Assembly (NCBI GenBank): GCA_025617375.2
Contig: JAMYGW020000007.1
Span: 992,001 to 1,056,000, forward strand
Direction: 5' to 3'
DNA: 64,000 nucleotides
Origin: Acarospora socialis
Lineage: Eukaryota; Ascomycota; Lecanoromycetes; Acarosporales; Acarosporaceae
Shown here: in pieces, positions 46,758-59,800 of the stretch
Numbering within the stretch: the first letter of the stretch is position 1
Layout of the letters: each line of letters opens with the position of its first letter
Program-made: the position numbers and the translations under genes
The notes under the pieces: generated by a model
The model's database searches: none
What the model was told of the DNA's origin: nothing
The model's input: only the letters and a program-made list of their open reading frames with translations

Positions 46758-47408
46758 ATGTGGAACACGATGCCACTCTCTCTCATTACTTCTCTTTTCA
46801 TCCTTCTGAGCGTGGCGGCACCGATCACTGAAGATCCAGCTTTATCCCGTGCACTCGCGAAACGATCCACCCATTGCGACGCAAAACTTGGATACAGCAT
46901 CGAGACCGCTGACTGTTATGAAGCACTCGATCATATGGGAAATTTGCCTCAGTTCCAACCAGACCGCGGGAATGGAATCTTGTCATTACCCCATAGCGAA
47001 TTCAGCCGCACCGCACCCGATAGTCGTTTCCGGTTACCTCAAGCGTTCACAGTGCGCAGCTGCACCGTATTCGTAGATCTGGCGCCTGGTCAGAGCAGCG
47101 TCATTGTCACACGGACTACTGTACCGACCGGCGCACTACGTATTATCAAAAATTGCGTCCGTGGGTTACAACGTACTGGTGGCATCGACACCGGGAGCGG
47201 GAGCGGCATCGCCATCGCCATAGCAAATGAGCGGAACTTAGACGTCCAGTTCCGCCCTAGATGGGAACAATGCATGGCGGTCGTTAGGGACAACACCCCG
47301 TTCGATGAACACGCCCAGTGTCTTCTCTACGAGTTGGAAGTGGATGCCGCGGCGCAGGCGAGGGAGAGAGCTGGCGTGCCGGGTACACATGTTACCAGCA
47401 AGAGATAA
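46758..47408 (+). CDS. Small secreted protein with Kex2 site (family member A)
   Basis: A single exon of 216 residues. It begins with a signal peptide (MPLSLITSLFILLSVAAP), then a short pro-region and a Lys35-Arg36 pair that would be cut by a Kex2-type protease. The mature part has Cys at 40, 53, 102, 133, 172 and 188, the motif FRLP at 91-94 and a GG at 141-142. These spacings match the second secreted protein at 61727. I do not recognise a named enzyme family and see no catalytic motif. The C-terminal end is charged and probably flexible. In phytopathogens proteins of this size and Cys content are often effector candidates, but nothing here shows a host association. The start at 46758 precedes the signal peptide; an internal ATG (MPLS) at 46770 is equally good. 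Confidence 0.75.
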   Translation: MWNTMPLSLITSLFILLSVAAPITEDPALSRALAKRSTHCDAKLGYSIETADCYEALDHMGNLPQFQPDRGNGILSLPHSEFSRTAPDSRFRLPQAFTVRSCTVFVDLAPGQSSVIVTRTTVPTGALRIIKNCVRGLQRTGGIDTGSGSGIAIAIANERNLDVQFRPRWEQCMAVVRDNTPFDEHAQCLLYELEVDAAAQARERAGVPGTHVTSKR

Positions 47409-48024
47409 GTTGGATAGCGGAGGTTTCCGCTGTGATGGCGAGTTAACAGGGCCAGGATGGACGGGGATATCAACTGTGCCAACATCTTCTATCCTGGCCG
47501 GCTTATGATTCTTCTCTACATATTCTCGCAGTCATGCACATATAAACAATCCAAAAGCCAGAACGCATCGATCAATGATGGCTTTGGCAATCAGTTGTGT
47601 ACTTGACTCAATCATTCCTGAAGCTATTAGTAGCCACACCGTTGCCAGTCGTTGCTGCTCAACTCTCTCCTGACGTGTCTCTTCCCTGACGTCTGACTTG
47701 AGGCTTTGGAGCAGACATGGTTGTTGGAGGGAGGACAATCCCGTAGCAGCAGCCTTATTATAGTCAATCGACTCTTAGATTAAGGAGAAACCCTGCATTT
47801 TGATCCCTTGACCTTTGGGAAATCCAATGCGTGGCCAGTGTTTCGTGGTGACGAACCCCGTTTAACTGAGTGATGACTGCGATCCAAACACATCTCAGCC
47901 AACCAGGGTTCGATTAGGTAATCATCAACCTCGATCCACCCCGGCCCGCCACCACCCTCGAATAATTTCTAGATCGCTGTCGACATTGCCCTTTCGTAGC
48001 CTGCACCGGCTGAGTATCTTCGCC
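47409..48024. other. Intergenic region
   Basis: About 600 bp with no supported gene. The right part is the promoter and leader of the complex I gene. Confidence 0.45.
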
Positions 48025-49722
48025 ATGATCTCTCGTCACGCAGCATCACCTCAGGCTCTCGCCGGTTTACCCCACCGGGTCCTTTCTTCCGCCGTCGCCA
48101 CATCACGAATCCCCATAACCGCATCCGCCTCTCCACCGCAGCAACGCCGAGGTCTCGCAACGGTACAGGATGCTCCACCGAAGCGGACTCACTTTGGCGG
48201 GTTAAAAGATCAGGATCGTATATTTCAGAACTTGTACGGCCACCATGGGACGGACCTGAAGAGTGCCATGAAATATGGGGATTGGTATAAGACCAAAGAG
48301 ATCATATTAAAAGGGCATGATTGGGTAGATCTTCGTTCTTGAGGGTCGTCATGGCGTTGCCAGCTGACAGGAAACTTTGCTAGATTATATCGGAAATCAA
48401 GGCTTCTGGCCTACGAGGGCGGGGTGGCGCTGGATTCCCGTCTGGGATGAAGTGGGTATGTCATTGATGCCAACAGAGGGAGTTTATGTGCTAAAACTTT
48501 GGCAGTCGTTTATGAACTTCAAGGACTGGGACAAGGACACCAAGCCTCGATATCTCGTTGTCAACGCCGACGAAGGGGAGCCAGGAACCTGCAAGGACCG
48601 CGAGATTATGCGCAAAGATCCTCACAAACTTGTTGAAGGATGCTTGGTAGCTGGACGAGCGATGAATTGCACCGCAGCATATATCTACATCCGCGGCGAG
48701 TTCTACCACGAAGCAACAGTACTACAGCGAGCGATCCAGGAAGCCTACAAAGAGGGACTGATTGGCAAAAATGCGTGCGGCAGTGGCTACGACTTTGACA
48801 TCTTCATTCACAGAGGGGCGGGAGCCTATGTCTGCGGTGAGGAGACGTCATTGATAGAATCCCTCGAAGGCAAGCCAGGCAAGCCACGTCTGAAGCCACC
48901 CTTCCCTGCTTCCGTCGGTCTCTTTGGGTGCCCTTCTACTGTTGCGAACGTCGAGACGATCGCTGTCGCACCAACGATTTGCCGTCGTGGCGGCAGCTGG
49001 TTCGCGTCCTTTGGCCGGGAACGGAATTCCGGAACAAAACTATATTGTATCTCCGGACACGTCAACAATCCCACCACCGTGGAAGAAGAGATGAGCATTC
49101 CTCTCCGCGAACTTATCGACAAACACTGCGGTGGAGTCCGCGGCGGTTGGGACAATCTCAAAGCGATCATTCCTGGCGGTTCTTCGACGCCAATCCTGCC
49201 CAAGAGGGTGTGCGACAATCAGCTCATGGATTTCGATGCGTTGAAAGATAGCCAGTCCGGACTTGGTACTGCTGCTGTCATTGTCATGGACAAAAGCACC
49301 GATGTGGTCAGGGCGATATCGAGATTGAGTACCTTCTACCGGCACGAGAGTTGCGGCCAGTGTACCCCTTGCCGAGAGGGTAGCAAGTGGACGGAGCAGA
49401 TTATGCAGAGATTCGAAAAGGGGCAGGCGAAGGCGAGAGAAATTGACATGCTGCAAGAACTGACGAAGCAAGTCGAGGGCCATACTATTTGTGGTACGTG
49501 TGGTGATTCTGGTTCCCAAAAAGCCGGCTTCATGTGCTGACAGCTACCGTAGCTCTCGGTGAGGCGTTCGCGTGGCCACTGCAAGGCTTGATAAGACACT
49601 TCCGACCGGAGATGGAGGAAAGAGTGAAGGGCTGGGCTGAGAAGCATGGCGGCGAGGCGCTGGCTGGGGGATGGGCGCACGATGCGCAGAAGCGGGCGCT
49701 CCCTATCTCCCCCGGCCAGTGA
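48025..49722 (+). CDS. nuo51: NADH:ubiquinone oxidoreductase 51-kDa flavoprotein subunit (NDUFV1 type)
   Basis: Four exons (48025-48324, 48384-48455, 48506-49493, 49553-49722) with introns of 59, 50 and 59 nt encode 509 residues. This subunit of mitochondrial complex I holds FMN and iron-sulfur cluster N3 and oxidises NADH. The N terminus ([15 protein letters not shown]...) is a mitochondrial presequence. The small second exon completes the FMN/NADH motif [13 protein letters not shown]. The NADH-binding segment [20 protein letters not shown] follows. The 4Fe-4S ligands are [12 protein letters not shown] plus Cys in HTICALGEA, the last Cys-to-Ala join lying at intron 3. Length and motif order are normal for the family. 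A TTG-led upstream extension was rejected in favour of the ATG at 48025. Confidence 0.97.
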
Positions 49723-49970
49723 TCGTCTTACCTCGTACCGTGTGATTGCGTGGAGTTGGGGAATGGTTGTTCAAAGGATTTCTAACTTTCAGTCGCTGTA
49801 GAAGACATTCAATATGCCTAAGTGATACACATCGTGACATGCCTGTGATTACAGCCCGGTCCCTCACGCAGTCTTCGTCCATACGCCCACATAACGCAAA
49901 ACAGAAGCCCCCTCTGCCCCAAGGCACCCAAAACTCCACACATGCTATCCCTCCCTCTCACAGGATCCAA

Positions 49971-50741
49971 TCACTGCAAACAAATATCCACAAATTCCTC
50001 CCTACTAATCGCCCCATCCCCATCCAAATCAAACTCCTCGATCATCGCCACCAGCTCCTCCTCCTCCAGCCCCTCCCCCAACTCCCTCGCCACCCTCCTC
50101 AGATCCTGCAGCGTAATTTTCCCCTTGGCACCCTCATCGAACAGCTCAAACGCGCGCAGAATCTCGTCTCGCGGATCCCGCGCCAGGATCCGCTGCGACA
50201 TGATGGCCTGGAACGAGGCCAGCGACAGCAGCAGGCGCGTCGGGTGGCTCGGCGCCTTGTCCGCAGCCCCCGCGTTGGGTCCCGTGGACGTGGCGGACGA
50301 GGAGGCGGGCACGCCGTGCGTCTGCAGGATGGACAGGATCTCGGATTTCGGCAGGTCGAAGCCCAGCGCTTTCATGGCGACCTTGAGCTCGTGGTAGTCG
50401 ATGCGTTTGTCTTTGTCGAGGTCGAAGAGGCCGAACTAGATTCGCACCAGCACCATCAGCCTCAGCATTTGCGATTGACCGTGTAACGTCGGTGAGTGAT
50501 GACTCACAGCTTCGTTGATCTCCTCCCGCTGTTCCTCCGTCAGCTCCGCCAGCTGGTTCTGTCCCTCGCGCTCGATCCGCTCGCGTTCGGCGCGTTCGCG
50601 CTCCAGCCGTTGCGCTTCCCGGTGCGCTTGTGTGGTCGAGGAGCCGAAGGGCGCGATGCCGCCGGTGCGGTCGGGGAGCTTGCTTAGGGTGGAGGTGTAG
50701 GGTCGTGTGGGGAAGGAGGGGTGGGCGGAGGAGGACGCCAT
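49971..50741 (-). CDS. cdc31: Centrin (Cdc31-type EF-hand protein)
   Basis: Exons 50741-50508 and 50435-49971 with a 72-nt phase-0 intron give 232 residues. After an N-terminal extension with a charged Arg/Glu helix comes the centrin start [20 protein letters not shown], whose EF-hand loop ([12 protein letters not shown]) is completed by the second exon, followed by [20 protein letters not shown]. The family's middle part carries an Ala/Ser/Pro insertion of about 20 residues, then [20 protein letters not shown]. The third EF-hand is weak (DEGAKGKIT) and the fourth is good ([13 protein letters not shown]). Centrins act at the spindle pole body in duplication, and in fungi also in TREX-2 mRNA export and DNA repair complexes. 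The gene is convergent with the complex I gene, their stops lying about 250 bp apart. Confidence 0.94.
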
Positions 50742-51726
50742 GTATGCGTGTTGGGTTAGACTGGGATTGGGATTGGGATTGAAGATTGGATTGCGATCTG
50801 TTTGGGATTTGTTGGGAGTCTTATTTGGATGGGTCTGTGGGGTTACGGCACTTTGTTGACTCGGTGTTCGCGGACTTTGTGATTACGTGCAAGCGGGAGA
50901 CGCGTTTTCGGTTCGCGGGTTCACGTCATGTCAGTTCGGTCTGGGCCTAAATATGTAAGGTCTCATTGCTTGTTCCATCAACAGGTCGTGGAGCTTGATA
51001 GAACTGAGAGTGCAGTGTAGAGACCCTAGTCAGCAATTTTGCTTATGATCTCTGGTCGACAATCGCAATCCAAGTGTTGCTGATCAATTTCCTGTTCCGT
51101 CTTCTGCGGCACAGCCTGGATGGCTGTTATTTATGTCAAGCAGGCATTGACCAGCCGTGTGCAACCATCAACTCGATCATGGGAGTATAAATGTCTCCTC
51201 GGTGCCGCATAAGCCCGAGGATTTCAGCCTTGGGTGACATTTATGTTCCGAGTGATGCAGCTCCCTTCTACAGACAGAATGGGTGTTTCCTCAGGAGAGT
51301 ACGATTACGGTTACAACATGTGGAAAACAAAGTGTCGATGGCTCGAAAAGTCGGATGAAATGCACTTCATCGAGGTCTGGACCTCCCAGGTACAAGCACC
51401 AATAGTGTTCTCAAAGCGCTATCACTTTCGTGTTTGCAACAACAATAGCTTAAGCTGCTACTCCATTCGGCACACTAATAAATCATGCATCATTAGGACG
51501 GGCAGCAATCCGTGGTCAGAGAGGGCAATCTATATGATGCGGACATTGATGAATGGCTTCAACAGGTGGCTGCCTCACTCCGCTTCGGGATCGACAGGAC
51601 GGACCGCTACTAATGCACCGAAACCTGAAGAAGCCCATCATGATTGACGGCGAACCTCCTTCCAGGGGCCTTAGACTAATGTTCAACTCCTACCTCAAAC
51701 TCTGAGGACTGTGTAATGTGGCTGAG
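50742..51726. other. Intergenic region, probably with 5' exons of the CorA-like gene
   Basis: About 1 kb. The left part is the centrin promoter. Between about 51480 and 51600 there is a short open stretch with DADIDEWLQQVAASLRFGI on the plus strand that could be an upstream exon of the CorA-like gene, but I could not link it. Confidence 0.4.
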
Positions 51727-52975
51727 AATCATGCAGTCTGACCCGGAAATTCGACCAAGCAGGCAGCCTCAACAAATTCTGTTTGAAAGAAGAGACATTT
51801 GAGTCCATCATGCGAACGTTTGAGCTGCCGTTGGCGTTTATGTCGGCCAGCCATTCTGCAGGTGTTTATGCTAGATTTGCAGGTACCGGTGTGTCACTGC
51901 TATCCAATTCCGGGCTTCGAATTATCTTATGTGTTCAGGGTTCATTATTCAGTCACCCATGGCGCCCCTTGTCGGATACGGTATTGCCCTTCGACATTGT
52001 AGCACGGACAACATCACCCTTGGTTTGCTCTGCGGTAGAGGGCTTGTCAGGATATTTCAGTCGACTATAAAGAGATCCGTCACACAAGCCAGCCATCCCA
52101 TGCTCCTGGCAGTAATAGCCGCTGAGGTGGCGCTCACGCATAACTTGTCAAGAATACACAATATAACAAGCAACCTCGAGGTTGTCGAAGTTCAAACTGG
52201 TCATGGACTTGGTGGCCTCGTGGCAAGGCTGAGACCGAATAACCCCCTGGATTTAGACTTGATGCCGGTTGTACTGTCCAGACTCAGTGCCGACATTGGC
52301 ATACAAGAAATATACATGAGATCCGTACAAAAGCTCCTTGAGTTTATACGCGATAACATCGACTTCATTGAGAGCAACAGCTCATATCCGCGGACGTGCT
52401 TCGATCAAGAAATTGTGCTGGCGTTGCGGGAGCGGGTATCATATATGTCAAGCGCATCTGATCATCGGCAAATGATGCTAGAACATTTTCGACAGACCGT
52501 TCAAGCCCACTTCAGCACGGTCAGTCCATTAACGTCCTCATCCAAAGGGTCATACTGATCAGCGACCTACAGGTACACAACCTAATCGCTCAGCGCGACA
52601 GCCTTCGAAATATCGAAATAGGCAAAGATACCAAGGAGGTCGCTGCAGCTAGTAAGAGGGACAGCGCGGCCATGAAGACCATCGCCGTTCTGACCATGGT
52701 ATTTCTTCCTGGAACCTTTGTCTCGGTGAGTTGAAGTCCTTCGGTTGAGCCATCAAGCAGGCTAAATTTGCTGTTGGATGCAGTCATTCTTGGCCATGCC
52801 CCTGTTCAACTGGGATGCTGACACAAGCGGTACCATTCTGAGGACGCGATTCTGGATCTACTGGAGCATCACTATCCCGTTGACTCTCCTGGTACTAGGA
52901 AGTTGGTACTCCTGGATACGATGGCGGCAAAAACAAGACCGGTCGGATGACCACTCGGCGAGAAAGCAAGTTTAA
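51727..52975 (+). CDS. CorA-like fungal membrane protein (5' end unresolved)
   Basis: Supported exons: 51727-51882, 51939-52519, 52573-52725 and 52784-52975, with introns of 56, 53 and 58 nt, giving about 360 residues. The first exon reads KFCLKEETFESIMRTFELPL, similar to the segment before the cytoplasmic fold in CorA-like proteins. The C-terminal part is diagnostic: KRDSAAMKTIAVLTMVFLPG, then TFVSSFLAMPLFNW, then a second helix FWIYWSITIPLTLLVLGSWY and a charged tail. This is the two-helix end of the fungal CorA-like family, in which the classical G-M-N ion-filter motif is not visible. Ion transport is therefore inferred only from the family. The start codon and earlier exons lie upstream of 51727 and were not resolved. 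Confidence 0.75.
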
Positions 52976-53869
52976 GCATCCGGTCGAATGGAGGCCTCAA
53001 CTTAGGGTGAGGGTTATTTTCGGCGGGAGTAGCGACGAAGACTCCACCGATGAAACGGGGCCTTTGGCTTCAGACACAGCTGGGTAGACCTACGTGAGTC
53101 TAGTTTAACAGGCAGACATGACAGTGGAGATAGTGACGACACCACGGATTTATACATTGTCATGATATATAGATAATCTGAAAGATTGTTGGTAAACGAG
53201 AGATATTTGAGGACGTGGTTCTAGTATCATGAGAGAACGTTGCCCTGCTGTGCCGAGAGAATGCTCACTGTAGCGAAAACCTGGCCAGCGAGAAGCAATA
53301 AATCTGCCTGAATCAGGGTGTTCAGTGGAAACGAGCATATGTGTCATCATTGTGGATAGTCAAAGAATCTATGCAGCATAAGTATATCAGGAGTAGGGCA
53401 AACCAATAGTGTTGGATGATTGAACGAAAGCACAATAGTGCCAAGGAGTTCGCAGTTAGGCAGCAGTTATGAGTCTTCGCAAAATACGGTGACTTGGCTG
53501 TGAAGCGCAACTTAGATTTCACGCTATCGAATAAGCCGCAACTCACCTTCCTAACCTCTTCTCTTAGGCACTCCATCTCTCTGCACCATAATATCACACG
53601 AAGAGCGCGTCTTCTTCTTCACCTCTTCTCCAGCATGGGACATTGAGCCACCAAACGTCACTACCTGGAGTTCGAGTGACACCTGACGTTTTCTCGCGGA
53701 GAGAGAACTTCCACTGTCCTTAAGCAGAGGCACTCAATTCACCTTCAACAGCGCGTCACTATACTCTCACTTCGGCATCCATTGCTCACACATTTCTTTT
53801 CTACATCATTCCTTCGCGTCTTTGAACATCACATCCTCCATTAGCGACCTAACTGGAAACGCGGTAACG
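52976..53869. other. Intergenic region
   Basis: About 890 bp with no supported gene; the right part is the promoter of the Nup98-Nup96 gene, with a pyrimidine-rich leader before the ATG at 53870. Confidence 0.45.
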
Positions 53870-56800
53870 ATGTCTGGATTTGGTTTCGGGGGCTTCGGCT
53901 CCAATAACAACCCTCAGCAGCAAGGTACGGGTTTCGGAGGCTTTGGATCTAACAACAACACAGGTGGAGGTAGGCCATTTTCTCTGTCATTCAATACACT
54001 CTACACCAGTACTCCATAATGTGCTTTCGCTTGAAAGCGCTTGAAGGAGGGTCGAACCTTCTGGAGGACACAATATCTGACTCCGCACCGTCTCGCTCGT
54101 TCCTCTAGGCTTTGGTCAAACACCGAACACGGGCTTCGGCAATAACAATAACACTTCTACCGGCGGTGGGCTCTTCGGAAGCAATTCTGGTGGCTTCGGA
54201 TCTGGAGGTACGTGGCTTTTGTGTTTGAGGGTGGAACTGCGTCTTACCATATATCACGCGTCTCTAAGCTTCTCTGCTGGCATATCGTCCAAGGTCTCTA
54301 CTAGAGCTTCTATCGCAAGGAACGATCTTGGGCTTTGACCTTGTCGGCAACTTGTCCCGCTGGTGGCTGCCAGGACTTGAGCGACTGGTACACTATTGTA
54401 CCTGCTGGCAGTACAGACCGGATTCGCATCGAATCAATGCCAGTCTTATCGATTGGATCGTCGCTGACGTCTTCAAAATCAGGTACAGGTTTTGGGTCTA
54501 CCACCCAACCCAATCAACCTAATCAAACATCTCTCTTCGGCGCCGCAAAGCCGTTCGGCGGTACCTCTACTAGTGGTGGAGGCTTGTTCGGTAACAGCAC
54601 AGCTACAGCAGGTTCCTCCACCGGCTTTGGCGGCTTTGGGGCCAACAACACCACAGCCAATACGTCTTCACCATTTGGCGGGGCAACCACAGGTGGGGGT
54701 TTGTTTGGCAGTACAGCAAGCAAGCCAGCCTTTGGTACCGGAGGCTCCTCAGGTGGACTCTTTGGGGCTGGTGGGTTCGGCACAACGAACTCTCAGCCTA
54801 CCGGCGCATTTGGGGCTCCAGCTAGTACTGCACTGAGCAGTGTTAACCCTCAAACAGATGGCACTGGCAGTACCCCCTTCCAACCCTTCACCGAGAAGGA
54901 GTCCGGGAGCGCTCAGACGAATCATTTCCAGAGTATCAGCTTTATGCAACCTTATCAAAAGTTCTCCTTTGAGGTAAGTAATCCGTTTCCAGTGTGTACC
55001 AATCTTACACTCCTAATACCCACAATTAGGAACTGAGACTTGCCGATTATGCGCAAGGCCGGAGATACGGCAATGGTAGTGGTCAGGCAGGGGCTTTCGG
55101 GACAAGCACAGGCTTCGGAGGCTTTGGGCAGAACACAACGAGTGGCTTTGGCTCTTCCGGAAACACTGGAAGCGGTTTGTTCGGCGCCAGCTCTACCAAT
55201 AACACTTCCTCTCCCTTTGGCGCTGCCCAGACCACGAATACCGGGTTTGGCAATAACAGCGGGACTGCTGGTGGAGGATTGTTCGGCGCGAAACCGACGG
55301 GAGGTGGTCTCTTTGGCACAACGACAACAACGTCATCTCAGCCAAGCGGTGGTCTGTTCGGCACTACGGGATCCACAGGCTTTGGCACTGGTACCGGAAC
55401 AGGGTTCGGGTCGGGTTCTACCGGGGGTGGTCTCTTCGGCAGTAACACTGGAACGCAAGGCAACAATACCGGGTTCAAACTCGGTGAAGCAACAACTGGT
55501 GGGTTTGGCCAACCGAACACGGGAGCCTTTGGACAGTCGAATACAACAAGCGGCGGTGGGCTCTTTGGGAACACAGCCGCGACTTCCTCCCCTTTTGGTG
55601 GCGGCCAGCAGCAAGCAGCTGCTGCTAATCCATTTGGTGGCTTTAGCCAAACCCAAAATCAAGGCAGCACAACCTCCCCCTTCGGAGGTTTCGGCAACAG
55701 CCAGTCGCAGCAAAAACCTGGAGGACTATTCGGTAACGCTGGGACAACTAACGCCGGGGGCGGCCTGTTCGGATCTAATGCCAATAATCAACAGCAGCAA
55801 ACATCTGGCGGTCTTTTCGGAAATACAGGTAATAACCAGCAGACTGGGGGTGGGCTGTTCGGTAACAAGCCAGCCACATCTGGCACCGGTGGAGGCTTAT
55901 TTGGGAATCTAGGGACCAATAACACGAGCAATACAGGCGGGTCACTGTTTTCCGGCCTTGGCAACACCCAGCAAAGTCAGCCAAACCAGGGTGGCGGTCT
56001 CTTCGGCAATAATCAACAACAGGATAAGCCTGGAGGTCTCTTCGGTCAGACAACGGGTGCTACCAGTAACGCTGGCGGTGGCTTGTTCGGTAACCTAGGC
56101 AGCAGTACTAACAATGCACCAACGGGTGGCTCTTCCCTATTCGGTAATTTGGGCAACAACGGTCCGAATCCACAGCCATCATCCGGTGGCCTGTTTGGAA
56201 ATAACTCCTCGAGCATTCTTGGAAACTCGCAGCAAAATCAGCAACAAGGAGGCCTTTTAGCGAGTTTGACCGACCAAAATCCGTACGGACATCAGTCAAT
56301 CTTCTCCGGCCTACCTCCACCAAGCCCGCAGAATGTTGGTCCCATCGCGACCCCTCTTTCAACCGGCCAAAAGATTAAAAAGAGTGCCATTCTCCCGCAG
56401 TATAAGATCAACCCGAATGCGGCATCACGCCTTGTAACCCCGCAGAAACGAGGTTACGGGTTCACTTACTCCACCTACGGGACTCCGGCTAGTATATCCA
56501 GTGCTGCTAGCACACCTGGCGGTCTTAGTAGTAGTCTCCTTGGCGGAAGCTTTGGGAGAAGTCTGGGCAAGAGTCTGTCAACGAGTAACCTCCGCCGCAC
56601 GTTCGACAGTGACTCGGACAGCATTCTCGCCCCAGGCGCGTTTTCAGCGAACAGTTTGCGATACTCAAATGCCAGCTTGAAAAGACTGACTATTGATCGA
56701 AACATCCGCACCGACTTATTTGGAAGCCAACCGCTTCCTGCGCTTCCAAGTTCGGAGAAGAATGATCAATCAAAGCAGTCTGGAATCCTGAAGAAGAAAG

Positions 56801-59800
56801 TTAGTTTTGACTCTAGCACCGTTGGCGGGAATGGCAACGGTAGTGGGCGTCTTACAGGCAACGATCAGAGCAATGGTGCTATGACTAGGACAGAGGGTGA
56901 GAGTGCTACTCCGAGCGCTGAGGAGCAGGGCTTTTTAAGGTCTTCTTCACATGCAAACGGTAATGTGTTCAAAGCAAACGGAACCATGCCACGGCCGGAG
57001 ATGGAACAAGTCAAAGGCAATGAACTTGCCATCGTCCATGAAGATGGAACCCCGGAGCCTCCCAAAACTTCCGACACTCGTGCTTCAAGAGACGAGTCGC
57101 TCGACGCAGACCCGGAACCTGGGGAGTATTATATGAAGCCGTCTCGTGAGGAGCTGCGGTCGATGTCCCGCGACGAACTCAAACACTTCTCAGGATTCAT
57201 CATTGGGCGTCAAGGCTGTGGTTACGTCCGGTTTGATGAACCTGTTGATTTGACGACCATAGATCTGGACAATCTCTACGAGAAGATTGCCAAAATCTCA
57301 ACAAGGTCAATTACTGTATATCCAGTCAATACCGCCAAGCCGCCAAGAGGCAAGGGGCTTAACGTCCCAGCCACCCTTACATTGGAGAACTGTTGGCCGC
57401 GGACGCTCGATAAGAAACACCGCTCCCATGAAAAATCTGGCACTAGGTTTGATCTTCATGTACGACGATTGAAAGGAGTTAAGAACACCAACTTCGTGCG
57501 GTACGACAAGGACAGGGGCGAGTGGGTGTTTACAGTTCCGCATTTCACTACCTATCAGCTGGATTACAGTGACGAACCAAGTAACGTTGAAGAGAGCACA
57601 TTAAGTGCTCTTCCATACACGCCAACTCCAGTGCCAAGGACTTCTAGGAGTGCATTCTCGCAGGTTGCCAAGTCACAGCTGAGCTCGCATCTCGTGGCCG
57701 AACAATCTCCGCAATCTGACCGGGATATGGAAGATCACGCCCCACATAAGAATGGGACTACTTTACCAGGTGCTTATGACAACGAAATGCTCCTCGACGA
57801 GGATGTAGCTATGGACGACGGAGAGGACTTTGCGGAGGAACGTTCTGTCTATCGGTCCCAGGAGGACAACACCGAAGGCTCCGTTGACGATGAGCCCGAC
57901 TATGATACGATCCGGAACCAAGACCAGCGCGTAATCGGCCCCTTCCCAAGGTCAACCCACGTCGAGGTTCGAGGCGGTGGTGATCTACTTCTCTTCAACA
58001 GTCTCGCAGGACCCAAGTCTATCCTAAAAGGCAGTCAACAGCAGAGTCGCAATGGGTTCGGTACACCTTTCAAAGCGAAGTTTGATATTGAAAACGATTG
58101 GGCGGAACAGTTGCAGCGGACGGTGAGTCCTCGGAAACAGGATCGACAAGCCTTGCGTGAGCGACAAGCGACAATCTTGAAGGAACATGACGAGAATCAT
58201 GACATAACACCGGCGCAGAATGTGCCGATCAATGGTACTATCGGTGGGTTTACGACTAGTATTGACTTAATGAAGTCGTTATTTGGACAAGTGGAGGCAA
58301 TAAAAAGCGGAGATGGAGCTAAGCAGGTGCCGAAAGGGAAGGGATTTGAGGTTTGAACACTTTCTTTACTTCTTCAGCGCTTATTGGGTATATCAGCTGG
58401 TATTGGAAACTTATTGTTTAGCCCTTGTGTAATTAGCAAATGAAACATGTTTGTACAGATAAGCTGAGCAGTGTTCCTCTCATAGTGGCCCTATACCAAA
58501 AAGCCCAAGACCTTCGATGGCGGCCAGTCGGAAATGGATGAAAGCGATCAAGCCTTCCACGATTCACAGAAGCCCAGCTGGGGTCCTGACGGCACGCTGA
58601 TATATGCAATGGCTGGTGAAAGGGGGCCTCTGAAGGGGAACACATCTGCACGTATGGGCGGCTCGATACTAGAACAGAAGGACGTTCTCGTGTCGGAAGG
58701 GAAGGATATCCGCTTTGTCAAATTTGCAACCACTCCTGACGTAGGTATTCATCTGTATTGCAAAGTCCGGACACCAGATACTGATGAAGTTGTTACAGCT
58801 CACCCCGGAGACGCTTGCAAGGCAACGGAAGTCGACATCGATCTCTATCATCGAGGGTGTACCTTATGCTGAGATGTCGTCGACGAACTTCGACCAATTC
58901 TCTCAGTTGGTGAAGAGTGAAGATCCACGATCCTCTCACGAGAAGCTTGTATGGGAGCTAGCCCACATCCTCTTTGACGACTACGATGATGGTATCTCCA
59001 GCGACGTACCCAAAGAAAAGAGAAAGCACCTTCTACACCGAATCCGTAAAGAGCGCCTCTCAAACTTTTGGCGGCGACTAGTTCAGGACTCTGCCAGCAA
59101 GGCTGCGTCCACCGCATCGACGGCAGAAGAGCGTGCAGTTGCTCACCTTTCAGGCAACAATATTGAGGATGCTTGTGATGATCTACTCCATGGCAAGGAC
59201 TTCCGACTTGCAACGCTGGTAGCTCAGATTGGTGGGGACAAGATCATGCGGGAGGATATGGGTAATCAGATTAACGAGTGGAGACGATTGAACGTTCTCT
59301 CGGAAATCATCGAGCCAATCAGGGCTTTGTACGAGTTACTGGCGGGCAACACTTGCGTATGTGAGGGGAAGAAGGGTCCGCTCGAGGATAGGGCGAGGAC
59401 GTTCGTCATGAGTGAGAGATTCGGTCTCGACTGGAGAAGAGCCTTTGGTTTACGACTGTGGTACGCGATCGACCCCGACGATGCCATTGAAGAAGCCGTC
59501 CACAAGTTCATACAGGATATGGAAAGCGGCAACGAGGAGAAGAAGCCACTTCCATGGTTTATCGAGCAAGGACTTGACGCCTTATGGATGGATGAGCATG
59601 CCACCGAACGGAGTGACCTTCTTTGGGGATTGCTCGAACTGTTCGCCGACCGCGCGGACCATTCTGCAGTGAACTTTGCAGATATTGTGATGCCGGAGAA
59701 CGTCTCGAGGAATCCTACGGATACCAGACTGAGCTTCCAGCTGTACCATGCGCTTAGCAGTAGTATTCAAATCAACCCGCAAACCGCAGACCAAGAGGAT

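Noticed and set aside
53970-54482. Long introns 1 and 3 of the Nup98 gene considered as separate small genes
   Set aside because: Both flanking exons keep the FG-repeat frame in phase 1 and the intervening DNA has no family resemblance.
55040-55912. Plus-strand frame overlapping the FG-repeat exon
   Set aside because: Out-of-frame shadow of FG repeats; the repeat frame continues to the Nup98 domain.
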